The translations under genes were made by a program, and so were the position numbers. Positions 1 to 8,371 of a stretch of 64,000 nt of DNA are shown in pieces. Below the pieces are notes generated by a model. It was not told the origin of the DNA. It worked only from the letters and a program-made list of their open reading frames with translations, and did not search any database. Origin of the DNA: Streptomyces rapamycinicus NRRL 5491 (GTDB lineage: Bacteria; Actinomycetota; Actinomycetes; Streptomycetales; Streptomycetaceae); NCBI RefSeq assembly GCF_024298965.1, contig NZ_CP085193.1, forward strand, positions 8,432,001 to 8,496,000, in the 5' to 3' direction. Numbering within the stretch: the first letter of the stretch is position 1; each line of letters starts with the position of its first letter.

Positions 1-333
1 GACCCCGAGCCGCTCCGCGCCGTTCATCAGCGGCAGCCATACGGTGAGCCCGCCCGTGCCCTCCTCCTCGACCCGCACCGAATCGGTGCGGTAGGCGAAT
101 CCGGCCAGGGAGTGGTCGAGCTCCAGGCGTGGCTCGCCCTCCTCGAGCGGCATCAGCAGCCGCTGCCGGAGGTCGATCAGGAAGACGACCGCGCGGCCCA
201 TGTTCATGGCCTCGGTGTAGCGGTCCAGGGCCACCGGGAGCTCCGCCGGTGATGCCTCGTGGGTGGCCCGGAGCAGCTCCTCCAGCAACTGCTCAGCGGT
301 CTCGGCCGAGGTCGACACGTTCGCGTCCACCAT
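1..333 (-). CDS. PP2C/SpoIIE-type phosphatase with N-terminal GAF-like domain (5' part only)
   Basis: This gene starts at ATG 333 and runs off the left edge of the window, so only about 111 N-terminal residues are visible. The start region MVDANVSTSAETAEQLLEEL, followed by a segment about a regulated accessory pocket (motifs RAVVFLIDLRQ, LAGFAYRTDSVRVEE, LTVWLPLMNGAERLGV), is what I know from the large Streptomyces family of GAF-domain SpoIIE-like protein phosphatases. These act on anti-sigma-factor antagonists. The catalytic PP2C part lies outside the window, so the assignment rests on the N-terminus alone. The 51-bp gap to the convergently oriented 3' end of the EamA gene suggests independent transcription. 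Confidence 0.6.
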   Translation of the reverse strand, partial: MVDANVSTSAETAEQLLEELLRATHEASPAELPVALDRYTEAMNMGRAVVFLIDLRQRLLMPLEEGEPRLELDHSLAGFAYRTDSVRVEEEGTGGLTVWLPLMNGAERLGV

Positions 334-384
334 GCGGTCAACCTTACGGCGGCGGGCCCCGCGACGCCCGGGGGTCACGGGGGG

Positions 385-1455
385 TCACCGGGGCGTGGGC
401 ACCGGCTCCCGGGGGACGGCGGCGGGCTCGCGCGGGGGCTCGCCGGGGGCGAGGGCCTCGCGTGCGACGGCCTGGCGTACGGCGGTCTCCAGGGCGGCCT
501 GGCGTATGACGGTCTCGCGTACGGCGGTCTGCGGTACGGCTACGGCGGCGTCGCGTACGGCGGACCCCCGTACGACCACGGTGTCCCCGCGTGCCCCCGC
601 ACCCGCCCCCGACCGCGGGGCCCGGGAGAGCAGGACCACGCCGCGGGCGGCCGCCGCCGCGCCCATGGCGGCCAGCGCCCAGCCGCCCGGCCCGCCCCGG
701 AACCGCTCGTCCAGCAGCACGATCCCGATGGCGGCCGCCGCCACCGGGTTGGCCAGGGTCAGGGTGGCCAGGGGTGCGCCGAGGCCGCTGCCGTAGGCGC
801 TCTGGGACAGCAGCAGACCGCTCACCGCGAAGACCGCGACCAGCACGGCCACGACCGCGGTCCGCCAGGACACCAGGGCCGCCTCGGGGGCGCGGGAGCC
901 GGCGAGCGCCACCGTGAGGGTCTGGGTGAGCGCCGAGGCGACGCCGGAGGCGACCCCGGACCCGGTGGCGAACCGCAGGCCACGGCCCGGCGTTCCGCGC
1001 CCCCCGCGCCCCGGCCGGACGCACAGCCCGATGAACGCCAGCACGACGGCCGCGAGCCCGACCGCCTCCGGCAGGCTCAGCGTCTCGCGCGGGGTCTCAC
1101 CGGCGGTGACCGGCAGCAGGGCGCCGAGGCCGAGCAGGGCGAGGACCACGCCCCGCCACTCGTCCCGGACCACCCGCCGCCCGGCGAGCCGAGCGCCCAG
1201 CGGGACGGCCGCCACCAGGGTCAGCGCGCCGAGCGGCTGGACCAGGGTGAGCGGTCCGTACCGCAGCGCGGCCACATGCAGCAGGGCACCGGTGGAGTTG
1301 AGGCCGACCGCTCTCCACCAGGCGCCGCGCAGCAGCAGCCGCGGCATGCGGTCCGGCCGCCCGCTCGCGGCCAGCCGCTCCTGGGCCACGGCCGCGGTCG
1401 CGTAGGCGACGGCCGAGGCGAGCGCGAGCGCGACGGCTATGACGGTCGGGTTCAT
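385..1455 (-). CDS. DMT/EamA family multidrug or metabolite exporter
   Basis: This is a 356-residue hydrophobic protein with about nine to ten membrane-spanning segments, in the arrangement of the drug/metabolite transporter superfamily. Examples are the N-terminal helix after MNPTVIAVALALASAVAY and the segment LVQPLGALTLVAAVPLGARL. The ATG at 1455 is preferred over upstream starts because it begins directly at the first membrane helix, and the upstream extension would run through the repeat array. The last 60 residues form a soluble low-complexity tail of AVRET/AVRQAV-like repeats, unusual for the family and encoded by GTACGGC-rich DNA. It is divergent from a TetR gene across a six-copy operator-like array, so it is the likely target of that repressor. 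The substrate cannot be inferred. Confidence 0.75.
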   Translation of the reverse strand: MNPTVIAVALALASAVAYATAAVAQERLAASGRPDRMPRLLLRGAWWRAVGLNSTGALLHVAALRYGPLTLVQPLGALTLVAAVPLGARLAGRRVVRDEWRGVVLALLGLGALLPVTAGETPRETLSLPEAVGLAAVVLAFIGLCVRPGRGGRGTPGRGLRFATGSGVASGVASALTQTLTVALAGSRAPEAALVSWRTAVVAVLVAVFAVSGLLLSQSAYGSGLGAPLATLTLANPVAAAAIGIVLLDERFRGGPGGWALAAMGAAAAARGVVLLSRAPRSGAGAGARGDTVVVRGSAVRDAAVAVPQTAVRETVIRQAALETAVRQAVAREALAPGEPPREPAAVPREPVPTPR

Positions 1456-1504
1456 CCACCGTGCCTTCCTCTGGGCACTGTCTGTCTGCCTGCCACCGGG
1501 GGCG

Positions 1505-1594
1505 CTATCGGCACACAAACGTATCGATACGAGAGTGTACCGGTGCGGTGCCGTATCGGTACAAGGGCGTATCGGTACGCGGATGTGTCGGTAC
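1505..1594. promoter_or_regulatory. six-copy operator array, 16-bp period, between tetR and the exporter gene
   Basis: Six decamers resembling the palindrome GTATCGGTAC begin at 1505, 1521, 1537, 1553, 1569 and 1585, exactly 16 bp apart. They read CTATCGGCAC, GTATCGATAC, GTACCGGTGC, GTATCGGTAC, GTATCGGTAC and GTGTCGGTAC. The second is a perfect palindrome. The array fills the gap between the divergent exporter (start 1455) and the TetR gene (start 1647). A spacing of 16 bp (about 1.5 helical turns) alternates the face of the helix. Cooperative binding by the adjacent TetR protein is an inference. Confidence 0.7.
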
Positions 1595-1646
1595 ACTGCG
1601 TGGTCGGGGAGGGAGCCGGAGTCCGGTGGACCGAGGAGGAGACCCG

Positions 1647-2267
1647 ATGGCGACGCAGAGCCCGGAGACGGACGCGCCGCAGCGCCGTTCCAAGATCACC
1701 CCCGAGCGGGAGCAGGAGTTCTATCAGGCGGTCCTCGAACTGCTCCAGGAGGGCGGCTACGAGGCCCTCACCATCGAGGCGGTCGCCGCCCGCACCCGCG
1801 CCAGCCGCTCCACCCTCTACCGGCAGTGGTGCACCAAGCCCCAGCTCGTCGTCGCCGCGCTGCGCTCCTGCAAGCGCCCCTTCGCGCTGGAGGGCATCGA
1901 CACCGGCTCCCTCGCGGGCGATCTGCGCGCCGTCGCGGAGGCGGTGGGCGAGGCGGGGGAGGTGTGCGGCGGTGACACCGCGCTGGTGTACGCGCTCGGG
2001 CACGCCGCGCTGCAGAACCCCGATCTGCTCCAGGCGCTGCGCGCCGCGCTGATCGAGCACGAGGTGAAGACGATCCAGACGATGGTCCGCCGGGGCGTGG
2101 AGCGCGGCGAGGTGGCCGCGGACAACCCCGCCCTCGAATTCGTCCCCACCCAGCTGATCGGCGCGATGCGGGTCCGCCACCTGCTCGAGGGCCGGGCCGC
2201 CGACCGCGCGTATCTGACCCGCTTCCTCGAGGCGTCGGTCTTCCCCGCGCTCGGGCTGGCTCCTTAG
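1647..2267 (+). CDS. TetR family transcriptional regulator
   Basis: This 206-residue protein has the typical TetR layout. The N-terminal helix-turn-helix (about residues 25-65) contains EALTIEAVAARTRASRSTLY, and an all-helical ligand/dimer domain of the TetR_C class follows. The start at ATG 1647 is supported by the GAGGAGGAG ribosome-binding site just upstream; a longer reading frame would translate the operator array. It is divergent from the EamA-type exporter, the classic repressor-pump arrangement. The six-copy 16-bp array in the shared promoter region probably gives autoregulation as well as control of the pump. The inducing ligand is unknown. Confidence 0.85.
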   Translation: MATQSPETDAPQRRSKITPEREQEFYQAVLELLQEGGYEALTIEAVAARTRASRSTLYRQWCTKPQLVVAALRSCKRPFALEGIDTGSLAGDLRAVAEAVGEAGEVCGGDTALVYALGHAALQNPDLLQALRAALIEHEVKTIQTMVRRGVERGEVAADNPALEFVPTQLIGAMRVRHLLEGRAADRAYLTRFLEASVFPALGLAP

Positions 2268-2290
2268 GGGTGCCCGGCGGTGCGCGTACG

Positions 2291-2610
2291 CCTGCGGCGG
2301 GCTGCTCCCCTCCCCGCCCCTTCCCGAAACTGGAGCTCCGCCCCAGCCCCCGCCGGGGCTCCGCCCCGGGCCCCGCTCCTCAAGCGCCGGAGGGGCTGGA
2401 AGGCGGGGCTCTGCCCCAGGCACTGGACCGGGGCTCCGTTCCTTCCCGCAGCACCGATTTGCGGCTTCGCCGCGCGTGGAGGGGCTCCGCCCCAGTCCCC
2501 GGGGTCCAGGGGCGAAGCCCGGTCTTCCAGCCCCTCCGGCGCTTGAGGAGCGGCGTCTGGGGCGGAGCCCCAGTTTCGGGAAGGGGCGGGTAGGGGAGCA
2601 GAACCGCCGG
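2291..2610. repeat. palindromic intergenic element, copy 1 (MITE-like)
   Basis: This 320-bp gene-free stretch is a large imperfect inverted repeat. The outer arms (about 2311-2344 and 2559-2602) pair the C-rich strand CCCCGCCCCTTCCCGAAACT with its complement. An inner pair (about 2373-2402 and 2524-2553) also matches. Two relatives lie at 55013-55149 and 61028-61271 and share the same arm sequence. Copies sit only between genes. I recognise such arms as abundant in some Streptomyces genomes; their function (terminator, non-autonomous mobile element) is not established here. Confidence 0.7.
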
Positions 2611-2688
2611 ACACCCCGCAGGGCCCTCGGACCGGAACCGTAAGGCCGTCGGCCGGGTTGCCGGGCTCGTTCGCGGGCTGCGGGGCCG

Positions 2689-3582
2689 TCAGATGATGGG
2701 CGGGCGGCCCAGCCTGGTCATGTGCCATACCGTGCGCCAGCGCATCGGCCGGCGCCGTCCGCAGCTGGTGCGCAGGCCCTCCAGGAAGCCGCCCGCCCAG
2801 GCCCGCAGCCCGGTCAGGGAGCGGGTGCGGGCGAGCGTGAGCAGCGTCCAGGTGGCCAGGTAGAGCGGTGCCAGCGGCAGCGGCAGGTGGCGGCGGGCCA
2901 GCCAGACCCGGTTGCGGGCGGTCATCCGGTGGTAGACGGCGTGCCGGGCGGGGGAGGTCCGGGGGTGCTGGAGCAGCAGTTCGGGGGCGTAGACGACCTT
3001 CCAGCGCGCGTCGAGCGCCCGCCAGGCGAGGTCGGTCTCCTCATGGGTGAAGAAGAACGCGTCCGGCCAGCCGCCGATCTGCTCCAGCATCGCCATCGAC
3101 AGGCCGTGGGCGCCGCCGAGGAAGGTGGTCACCTCGCCGCCGCGCATCGGGTCGGACGCGCGCAGCCGGGGCACGTGGCGGCGCTGGGTCTCGCCCGTCT
3201 CGTCGGCGATGCGGAAGCTCACGATGCCCAGGCGCGGATCCTCGGCGTACAGATCGCGCACCCGGCGGAAGACGTCGGCGTCCACCAGCAGCCCGTCGTC
3301 ATCGAGGTCGACGACCACGTCCACGTCGCCGAACTCGCGCAGCCGCCGCCAGGCGACGTTGCGGCCGCCCGAGACCCCGAGGTTCTCGGTCAGCTCGACC
3401 GTGGTCACCTCGCCCGGGAACTCGGGGAACTCCGGGAGCGGGGAGCCGTTGCCGACGACCACGACGCGGGCCGGGGGCACGTCCTGCTTCGCGACCGACT
3501 CCAGCAGGGCGGCCACCTCTCTGGGCCGGTTGCCCATGGTCAGGATGGCGATACCCAGGCGTGGTTCGGGGGCGGCGGGCAC
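2689..3582 (-). CDS. family 2 glycosyltransferase (GT-A fold)
   Basis: This 297-residue protein starts at GTG 3582 and begins with the nucleotide-sugar binding strand LGIAILTMGNRP. It carries the DXD-type metal motif inside VVDLDDDG (about residue 90) and the conserved GGAHGLSM and HEETDLAWRA motifs (about 155-185) typical of inverting GT2 enzymes. The C-terminal region has one or two hydrophobic segments (LPLAPLYLATWTLLTLA), suggesting membrane association. The donor and acceptor are not predictable. It is monocistronic as far as can be seen, with 120 bp upstream before a convergently spaced neighbour. Confidence 0.8.
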   Translation of the reverse strand: MPAAPEPRLGIAILTMGNRPREVAALLESVAKQDVPPARVVVVGNGSPLPEFPEFPGEVTTVELTENLGVSGGRNVAWRRLREFGDVDVVVDLDDDGLLVDADVFRRVRDLYAEDPRLGIVSFRIADETGETQRRHVPRLRASDPMRGGEVTTFLGGAHGLSMAMLEQIGGWPDAFFFTHEETDLAWRALDARWKVVYAPELLLQHPRTSPARHAVYHRMTARNRVWLARRHLPLPLAPLYLATWTLLTLARTRSLTGLRAWAGGFLEGLRTSCGRRRPMRWRTVWHMTRLGRPPII

Positions 3583-3704
3583 GGTGGGACTCCAGAGTTC
3601 GGTTGCGATGCCCGCGATCGTAACCGTTCACTCAGAAAGACACTTCCGTACGGCTGATGTTCATCAAGGACTGAGCAACGAGCTTCCAAGACTGAGCAAA
3701 ACAA

Positions 3705-4325
3705 TCAGCCGTCGAGTGCGGCGAGCGCCTTCTTGGCCGCGTCGATGGCGCCCTTACGGATGTCATCGGAGCCGGCGGCCTTGTGGCTCTCGAAGTCGCC
3801 GCCGTTGTAGGTCACGGTGACCGTGGCGTTGTCCTGGTGGACCGTCACCACGGCCTCGCGTATGCCCTGGTCGTCGTCCTCGGTGGTCTTCTCGGTCACC
3901 GACGCGTCGTCGCCGAGGCCGGGCACCGCGCTGCCGCCCCCGCTCTTCTGCTTCCCCTGCTTCCCCGCGACGCTCTTGACGTCGTAGGCGATGTCCAGCC
4001 AGCGGTAGTCGAAGTCGTCCAGCGCGTGCCAGGAGCAGCCCGTACGGCGGTTGAGGTCGCTGGACTTCAGCTCGTTCCCGGCCGTTTTGGCGCCCGGCAC
4101 CAGGTCCTTGATCATCGACTCCGGGAGGACCGTGCACGCCTCCTCGGGCGGCTTGGCGTAGCGCGGCGCGGCGGCGCCGGTCGCCGGGGCCGAGGTCTGC
4201 GGGGAGGGGCCCGCCGGGGTGGCGCTCGTGTCCGAGTCGTCCGACGTCGTCATGGCCACCCCCGCGGCGGCGAGGACGGCGACGGGCAGCAGACGGGCGA
4301 CCAGGGTGAGCGGCAGAGAACGCAC
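3705..4325 (-). CDS. secreted or membrane-anchored protein, DUF3558-like
   Basis: This 206-residue protein begins at GTG 4325 behind an AGAGAGA ribosome-binding site. The hydrophobic N-terminal stretch (LVARLLPVAVLAAAGVAM) is an uncleaved anchor or Sec signal. It has no lipobox cysteine, although most relatives are lipoproteins. A Ser/Thr/Pro-rich spacer precedes a small domain containing EACTVLPESMIKDLVPGAK and a second cysteine in RTGCSWHAL. The two cysteines probably form a disulfide. The pattern resembles actinobacterial DUF3558 proteins, whose role is unknown. No operon partner is evident. Confidence 0.6.
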   Translation of the reverse strand: MRSLPLTLVARLLPVAVLAAAGVAMTTSDDSDTSATPAGPSPQTSAPATGAAAPRYAKPPEEACTVLPESMIKDLVPGAKTAGNELKSSDLNRRTGCSWHALDDFDYRWLDIAYDVKSVAGKQGKQKSGGGSAVPGLGDDASVTEKTTEDDDQGIREAVVTVHQDNATVTVTYNGGDFESHKAAGSDDIRKGAIDAAKKALAALDG

Positions 4326-4562
4326 GGCGGTCTCTCTTCGTTCGGATGCCGGTGTGGGGCGATGGTGAGGCGGTGGTGGGGCAGCGGTGAAGGATGTGGC
4401 GCGGTGGGAGACGACCCTGCCATATCGAGCGGTCCTCGAACAGTCCGGGGGTGGGCGAGGGGGCGTCCGGGAACCGCTGTGCCGATGGGGTGAATTGCCC
4501 ACATCCTCACATTATCTCCACAATCGGAGGGTTATCTACGACGGGTGACGTTCCCTCATCCG

Positions 4563-5336
4563 TCAGCCGCGGCCGATGTACGGCATCGCCGTCGCCATGA
4601 CCGTCGCGAACTGCACATTCGCCTCCAGGGGCAGCGACGCCATATGCCGCACCGTCCGTGCCACGTCCGCGACGTCCATCACGGGCTCGGCCACCACCTC
4701 CCCGCTCGCCTGCGGCACACCGGCGGACATCCGTTCGGTCATCTCGGTCGCCGCGTTGCCGATGTCGATCTGCCCGCAGGCGATGCCGTACCGGCGCCCG
4801 TCCAGCGACAGCGACTTGGTGAGCCCCGTGATGGCGTGCTTGGTGGCCGTGTACGCCACGCTGTCCGGCCTGGGCACATGCGCCGAGAGCGAGCCGTTGT
4901 TGATGATCCGTCCGCCCCGGGGGTCCTGGTCCCGCATCAGCCGGAACGCCGCCTGTGCGCACAGGAACGCCCCCGTGAGGTTGGTGTCCACCACCGACCG
5001 CCAGTCCTCGTAGGCCAGATCCTCCAGCGGCACGCCGCGCGGGCCGAAGCTGCCCGCGTTGTTGAACAGCAGGTCCAGCCGTCCGAACCGCTCCCGCACC
5101 GCCGCGAAGAGCGCGTCCACCCGCTCCGGACTGGCCACATCCGTCGGCACCACCGGGGCCGGGGGGCCGCCACCGGCCAGCCGCGCCGTCTCGGCCAGGG
5201 CCTCCTCGCGGCGCCCGGCCAGCACCACCGACCAGCCCGCCTCGAGGAGTTCGAGCGCCACGGCCCGGCCGACCCCGGAGCCCGCGCCCGTCACCACCGC
5301 CACTTTCGACACCACCGACACACGTCCGTCGCTCAT
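4563..5336 (-). CDS. short-chain dehydrogenase/reductase (SDR)
   Basis: This 257-residue classical SDR has the Rossmann motif [10 protein letters not shown] at about residue 17, NNAG at about 92, the catalytic Ser in [12 protein letters not shown] and the Tyr/Lys pair in [10 protein letters not shown]. The residues after the glycine motif (AGRREEAL) suggest NADP(H) preference. The reaction is oxidation or reduction of an alcohol/ketone of unknown structure. It is divergent from phoD with a 170-bp spacer. The assignment to family is secure; the substrate is not. Confidence 0.85.
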   Translation of the reverse strand: MSDGRVSVVSKVAVVTGAGSGVGRAVALELLEAGWSVVLAGRREEALAETARLAGGGPPAPVVPTDVASPERVDALFAAVRERFGRLDLLFNNAGSFGPRGVPLEDLAYEDWRSVVDTNLTGAFLCAQAAFRLMRDQDPRGGRIINNGSLSAHVPRPDSVAYTATKHAITGLTKSLSLDGRRYGIACGQIDIGNAATEMTERMSAGVPQASGEVVAEPVMDVADVARTVRHMASLPLEANVQFATVMATAMPYIGRG

Positions 5337-5412
5337 GGCGCCGCAGCGTACGCCACGTCAGTTCACCGTGCTGGTGCGCCGATTCGCCGTAAAGGTCCCT
5401 TCCGGCAACGGA

Positions 5413-5434
5413 ACTCACCGAGCGGTCATATCGA
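5413..5434 (+). promoter_or_regulatory. possible PHO box (PhoP site) upstream of phoD
   Basis: Two adjacent 11-bp units, ACTCACCGAGC and GGTCATATCGA, resemble degenerate GTTCACC-type direct repeats bound by Streptomyces PhoP. A further GTTCACCGTGC unit lies at 5361-5371. The location about 80 bp upstream of a phosphatase gene is right, but the match is weak. Confidence 0.3.
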
Positions 5435-5509
5435 TGTCGTGTGCACGCAAACGCCCGGCCGTCCCCCGGCACTCCAATTCCTCTGACGCCACGAGCCAGG
5501 GGAGAGCAC

Positions 5510-7132
5510 ATGGCACACGACTCGCACCAGCGCGCCATACGAGCCGCGGCCGCAACGTTGGGACGCCGCCGCTTCCTCACCGTGACGGGAGCCGCCGCCG
5601 CGCTCGCCTTCACCACCAACCTGCCCAGCGCCCACGCCGCGCAGGTGTCGCCGCGCGCGCTCGCCGACAACCCGTTCACGCTCGGCGTGGCGTCCGGCGA
5701 CCCGCTGCCCGACGCCGTCGTGCTGTGGACCAGGCTGGCGCCCCGCCCCTACGAGCCGGGCAACGGGCTGCCCGAAGAGGGCACCGTCAAGGTCGAGTGG
5801 GAGATCGCCCGCGACGAGAAGTTCAGCCGCGTCGCCCGCCGGGGGACCATCACCGCGCACGCCGAGTTCAACTACACGGTGCACGTGGACGCCAAGGGGC
5901 TCGAGCCGGGCCGCGTCTACTGGTACCGCTTCAAGGCCGGGAACTGGACCAGCCCGGTGGGCCGCACCCGCACCACCCCCGCCCTGGGCGCCAAGGTCCA
6001 GGAGGTCCGCTTCGGCCTGGTGTCCTGCCAGGCGTACCACGACGGCTACTTCACCGCCTACCGCCACCTGGCGGGGGAGGACCTGGACGCCGTCTTCCAC
6101 GTGGGCGACTACCAGTACGAGTACGCGGTCAGCGCCGCGGGCGGCGCCCGCGGCTACACCGACCGCACCCTCCCCGCGCACTTCAACACCGAGACCATGA
6201 CGCTCGGGGACTACCGACTGCGCTACGCGCTCTACAAGTCCGACGAGGACCTCCAGGCCGCCCACGCCGCCTTCCCCTGGTACGTCACCTGGGACGACCA
6301 CGAGACCGAGAACAACTACGCGGGCGACATCGACGAGAACGGCAGCCCGTCGGACGAGTTCCTGATCCGCCGGGCCGCCGCCTACCGGGCGTACTGGGAG
6401 AACATGCCGCTGCGGATGCCGCAGCGGCCGAGCGGCGCCGACATGCGGCTCTACCGCCGCTTCCACTACGGCAAGCTGGCCCAGTTCGACATCCTCGACA
6501 CCCGCCAGTACCGCTCCAACCAGGCGTACGGCGACGGCTGGCAGTACCCGGGCCCGGAGTCCGAGGACCCCTCGCGCACCCTCACCGGCGCCACCCAGGA
6601 GCGCTGGCTGCTCGACGGCTTCCAGCGCTCCACCGCCACCTGGAACGTGCTGCCGCAGCAGGTCACCTTCTCCCAGCGGAAGAACACCACGGCCGCGCGC
6701 TCCAAGCTCTCCATGGACTCCTGGGACGGCTACCCCGCCTCCCGGGAGCGGATCCTGGCCGGTGTCGAGAAGGCGGGCCTGGACAATTTCGTCGTCCTGA
6801 CCGGCGATGTCCATGTGCACTACGCCTTCGACATCAAGAAGGACTTCGACGACCCGGGCTCCCGGACCCTGGGCGTGGAGTTCGTCGGCACCTCCGTCAG
6901 CAGCGGCAAGGACGGCGCCGACAAGCCCGACAACTGGGCCACCTACATGGCCGCCAACCCGCATATGAAGTTCTACAACGGCCGGCGCGGCTATGTGACG
7001 GTCTCGCTGGACGAGGAGCGGGCACGGGCCGACTACAAGACTGTCTCCGCGGTCACGACCCAGGGCGCGCCGCTCACCACGGCGGCGTCGCTCGTCAGCG
7101 AGGCCGGGAACCCCGGCCTGCAGCAGGTCTGA
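5510..7132 (+). CDS. phoD: secreted alkaline phosphatase/phosphodiesterase PhoD
   Basis: This 540-residue phosphatase starts at ATG 5510 behind AGGGGAGAG. The N-terminus carries a Tat signal (GRRRFLTVTGAAAALAF, cleavage near AHAAQ). The PhoD N-terminal domain (about 55-150, NPFTLGVASGDPLPDAVVLW) is followed by the metallophosphatase core. Metal and active-site motifs are visible: SCQAYHDGY, FHVGDYQYEY, TWDDHETENNYAGD and TGDVHVHYAF. PhoD enzymes release inorganic phosphate from phosphoesters outside the cell and are normally induced by phosphate starvation through PhoP. The length fits the family. A perfect 15-bp hairpin follows the stop. Confidence 0.93.
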   Translation: MAHDSHQRAIRAAAATLGRRRFLTVTGAAAALAFTTNLPSAHAAQVSPRALADNPFTLGVASGDPLPDAVVLWTRLAPRPYEPGNGLPEEGTVKVEWEIARDEKFSRVARRGTITAHAEFNYTVHVDAKGLEPGRVYWYRFKAGNWTSPVGRTRTTPALGAKVQEVRFGLVSCQAYHDGYFTAYRHLAGEDLDAVFHVGDYQYEYAVSAAGGARGYTDRTLPAHFNTETMTLGDYRLRYALYKSDEDLQAAHAAFPWYVTWDDHETENNYAGDIDENGSPSDEFLIRRAAAYRAYWENMPLRMPQRPSGADMRLYRRFHYGKLAQFDILDTRQYRSNQAYGDGWQYPGPESEDPSRTLTGATQERWLLDGFQRSTATWNVLPQQVTFSQRKNTTAARSKLSMDSWDGYPASRERILAGVEKAGLDNFVVLTGDVHVHYAFDIKKDFDDPGSRTLGVEFVGTSVSSGKDGADKPDNWATYMAANPHMKFYNGRRGYVTVSLDEERARADYKTVSAVTTQGAPLTTAASLVSEAGNPGLQQV

Positions 7133-7137
7133 CGGGC

Positions 7138-7176
7138 GGGCGGGCCCGGCGCGCACCCCATGCGCCGGGCCCGCCC
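7138..7176. terminator. bidirectional hairpin terminator after phoD
   Basis: A perfect 15-bp stem (7138-7152 with 7162-7176, GGGCGGGCCCGGCGC) closes a 9-nt loop. It lies between the convergent phoD and oxidoreductase genes, six bases after the phoD stop. No U-tract follows, as is usual in Streptomyces. Confidence 0.7.
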
Positions 7177-7270
7177 CGCTCACGCCCCGCCCCGCTCACG
7201 CCCCGCCCCGCTCACGCCCCGCCCCGCTCACGCCCCGCCCCGCTCACGCCCCGCCCCGCCCACGCCTCGT
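7177..7270. repeat. 16-bp tandem repeat, about six copies, covering a gene 3' end
   Basis: The unit CGCTCACGCCCCGCCC recurs at 7177, 7193, 7209, 7225, 7241 and 7257 with almost no variation. It begins at the end of the phoD terminator and extends into the last codons of the oxidoreductase on the minus strand, where the repeat supplies the TGA stop (7212-7214). As 16 is not a multiple of three, copy-number change would alter the encoded C-terminus. Confidence 0.85.
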
Positions 7271-8276
7271 CCGCGTCCCCGTCCGCTTCCGGATACCGCA
7301 CCCCCAGCCGCTTCCGCGCCGCGTCCAGGGTCCGCATCACCGCCAGCGTGCCGTCCAGCGGCACCAGCGGGGACTCCGTCTCGCCCGCGCGCAGCGCGCG
7401 CATCACCTCCGCCGCCTCCCGCTGGTAGGAGCGCAGCCCGTCCACCGCCGTGATCTCCTCCGGATCCCGGCCGGGCCGGTGCAGTACGAAGCGCTCGGGC
7501 TGGAAGAAGCCGCGCGGGAACTCGATCCGCCCCGCCGTGCCCGTCACCGCCGCCGTCATCGGCGTATCGGCGGTGATCGAGCAGGACAGCAGCGCCACCG
7601 CCCCGCTGTCCCAGCCCAGCGCCAGGCCCGTGTTCACATCCACGCCCTCGGGGGAGAGCTGCCCCACCGCCCGCACCTCGTCCGGCTCGCCGAGCAGCAG
7701 CTGGGCGAAGGACACCGGATAGACGCCGAGGTCCAGCAGCGCGCCGCCGCCCAGCGCCGGATCGCGCAGCCGGTGCTCCGGGGGATACGGGCCGGGCAGC
7801 CCGAAGTCCGCGTGGACCGCCCGGACCTCGCCGATCGCGCCGTCGTGGATCAGCTCGGTCATCCGGCGGACGACCGGGTCGCAGTACGTCCACATCGCCT
7901 CCATCAGGAAGCGGCCCCGGGCCCGGGCGAGGTCCACCAGCTCCTGGGCCTCGCGGACATTGAGCGTGAACGGCTTCTCGCACAGCACCGCACGCCCCGC
8001 CTCCAGACACAGCCCGGCCGCCGCCCGATGGGCCGAGTGCGGGGTGGCGACATAGATCACATCGATGTCGTCATCGGCGGCCAGCTCCTCCCAGCCGCCG
8101 TAGGCACGGGATATCCCGAACCGCTCCGCGAACCGCTTCGCCGACTCAGGACGGCGCGAGCCGACCGCGATGACCTGCGCATCCGCCATCTCCAGCAGGT
8201 CCGTGGCGAACGAGGCGGCGATGCCACCGGTCGCCAGAATCCCCCACCGCACCGGCTCGGCCTTCGGTCCGGACAT
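7212..8276 (-). CDS. Gfo/Idh/MocA family NAD(P)-dependent oxidoreductase
   Basis: This 354-residue dehydrogenase starts at ATG 8276 (AGGGGTGGGG upstream; a GTG two codons earlier is an alternative). The Rossmann start is RWGILATGGIAASFA. The hallmark CEKP motif (VLCEKPFTLNVREAQE, about 95) and the C-terminal substrate domain (DFGLPGPYPPEHR, LLDLGVYPVSFAQLLLG) identify the family, which oxidises sugars, inositols or trans-dihydrodiols. The last about 15 residues (GRGVSGAGRERGGA) are translated from the 16-bp tandem repeat, so they are unlikely to be functionally constrained. It is divergent from the Bcr exporter. Confidence 0.85.
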   Translation of the reverse strand: MSGPKAEPVRWGILATGGIAASFATDLLEMADAQVIAVGSRRPESAKRFAERFGISRAYGGWEELAADDDIDVIYVATPHSAHRAAAGLCLEAGRAVLCEKPFTLNVREAQELVDLARARGRFLMEAMWTYCDPVVRRMTELIHDGAIGEVRAVHADFGLPGPYPPEHRLRDPALGGGALLDLGVYPVSFAQLLLGEPDEVRAVGQLSPEGVDVNTGLALGWDSGAVALLSCSITADTPMTAAVTGTAGRIEFPRGFFQPERFVLHRPGRDPEEITAVDGLRSYQREAAEVMRALRAGETESPLVPLDGTLAVMRTLDAARKRLGVRYPEADGDADEAWAGRGVSGAGRERGGA

Positions 8277-8371
8277 CCCCACCCCTGGCTTGTTCGGTGC
8301 TTATTCGGTCGTGAGCACTCCAATTCAGCTGAGAGCATAGACAACGATTCAACGACTCATGGAAGGTCAGC

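Noticed and set aside
7226..7270. 16-bp repeats as a phosphate-responsive PHO box downstream of phoD
   Set aside because: The period is 16 rather than 11 bp, the unit lacks GTTCACC, and the array lies after the genes rather than in a promoter.
5059..7428. 789-codon open frame on the plus strand through phoD
   Set aside because: The phoD frame has a Tat signal and metal-binding motifs; this frame is an Arg/Pro/Ala-rich shadow that runs across two genes and an intergenic terminator.
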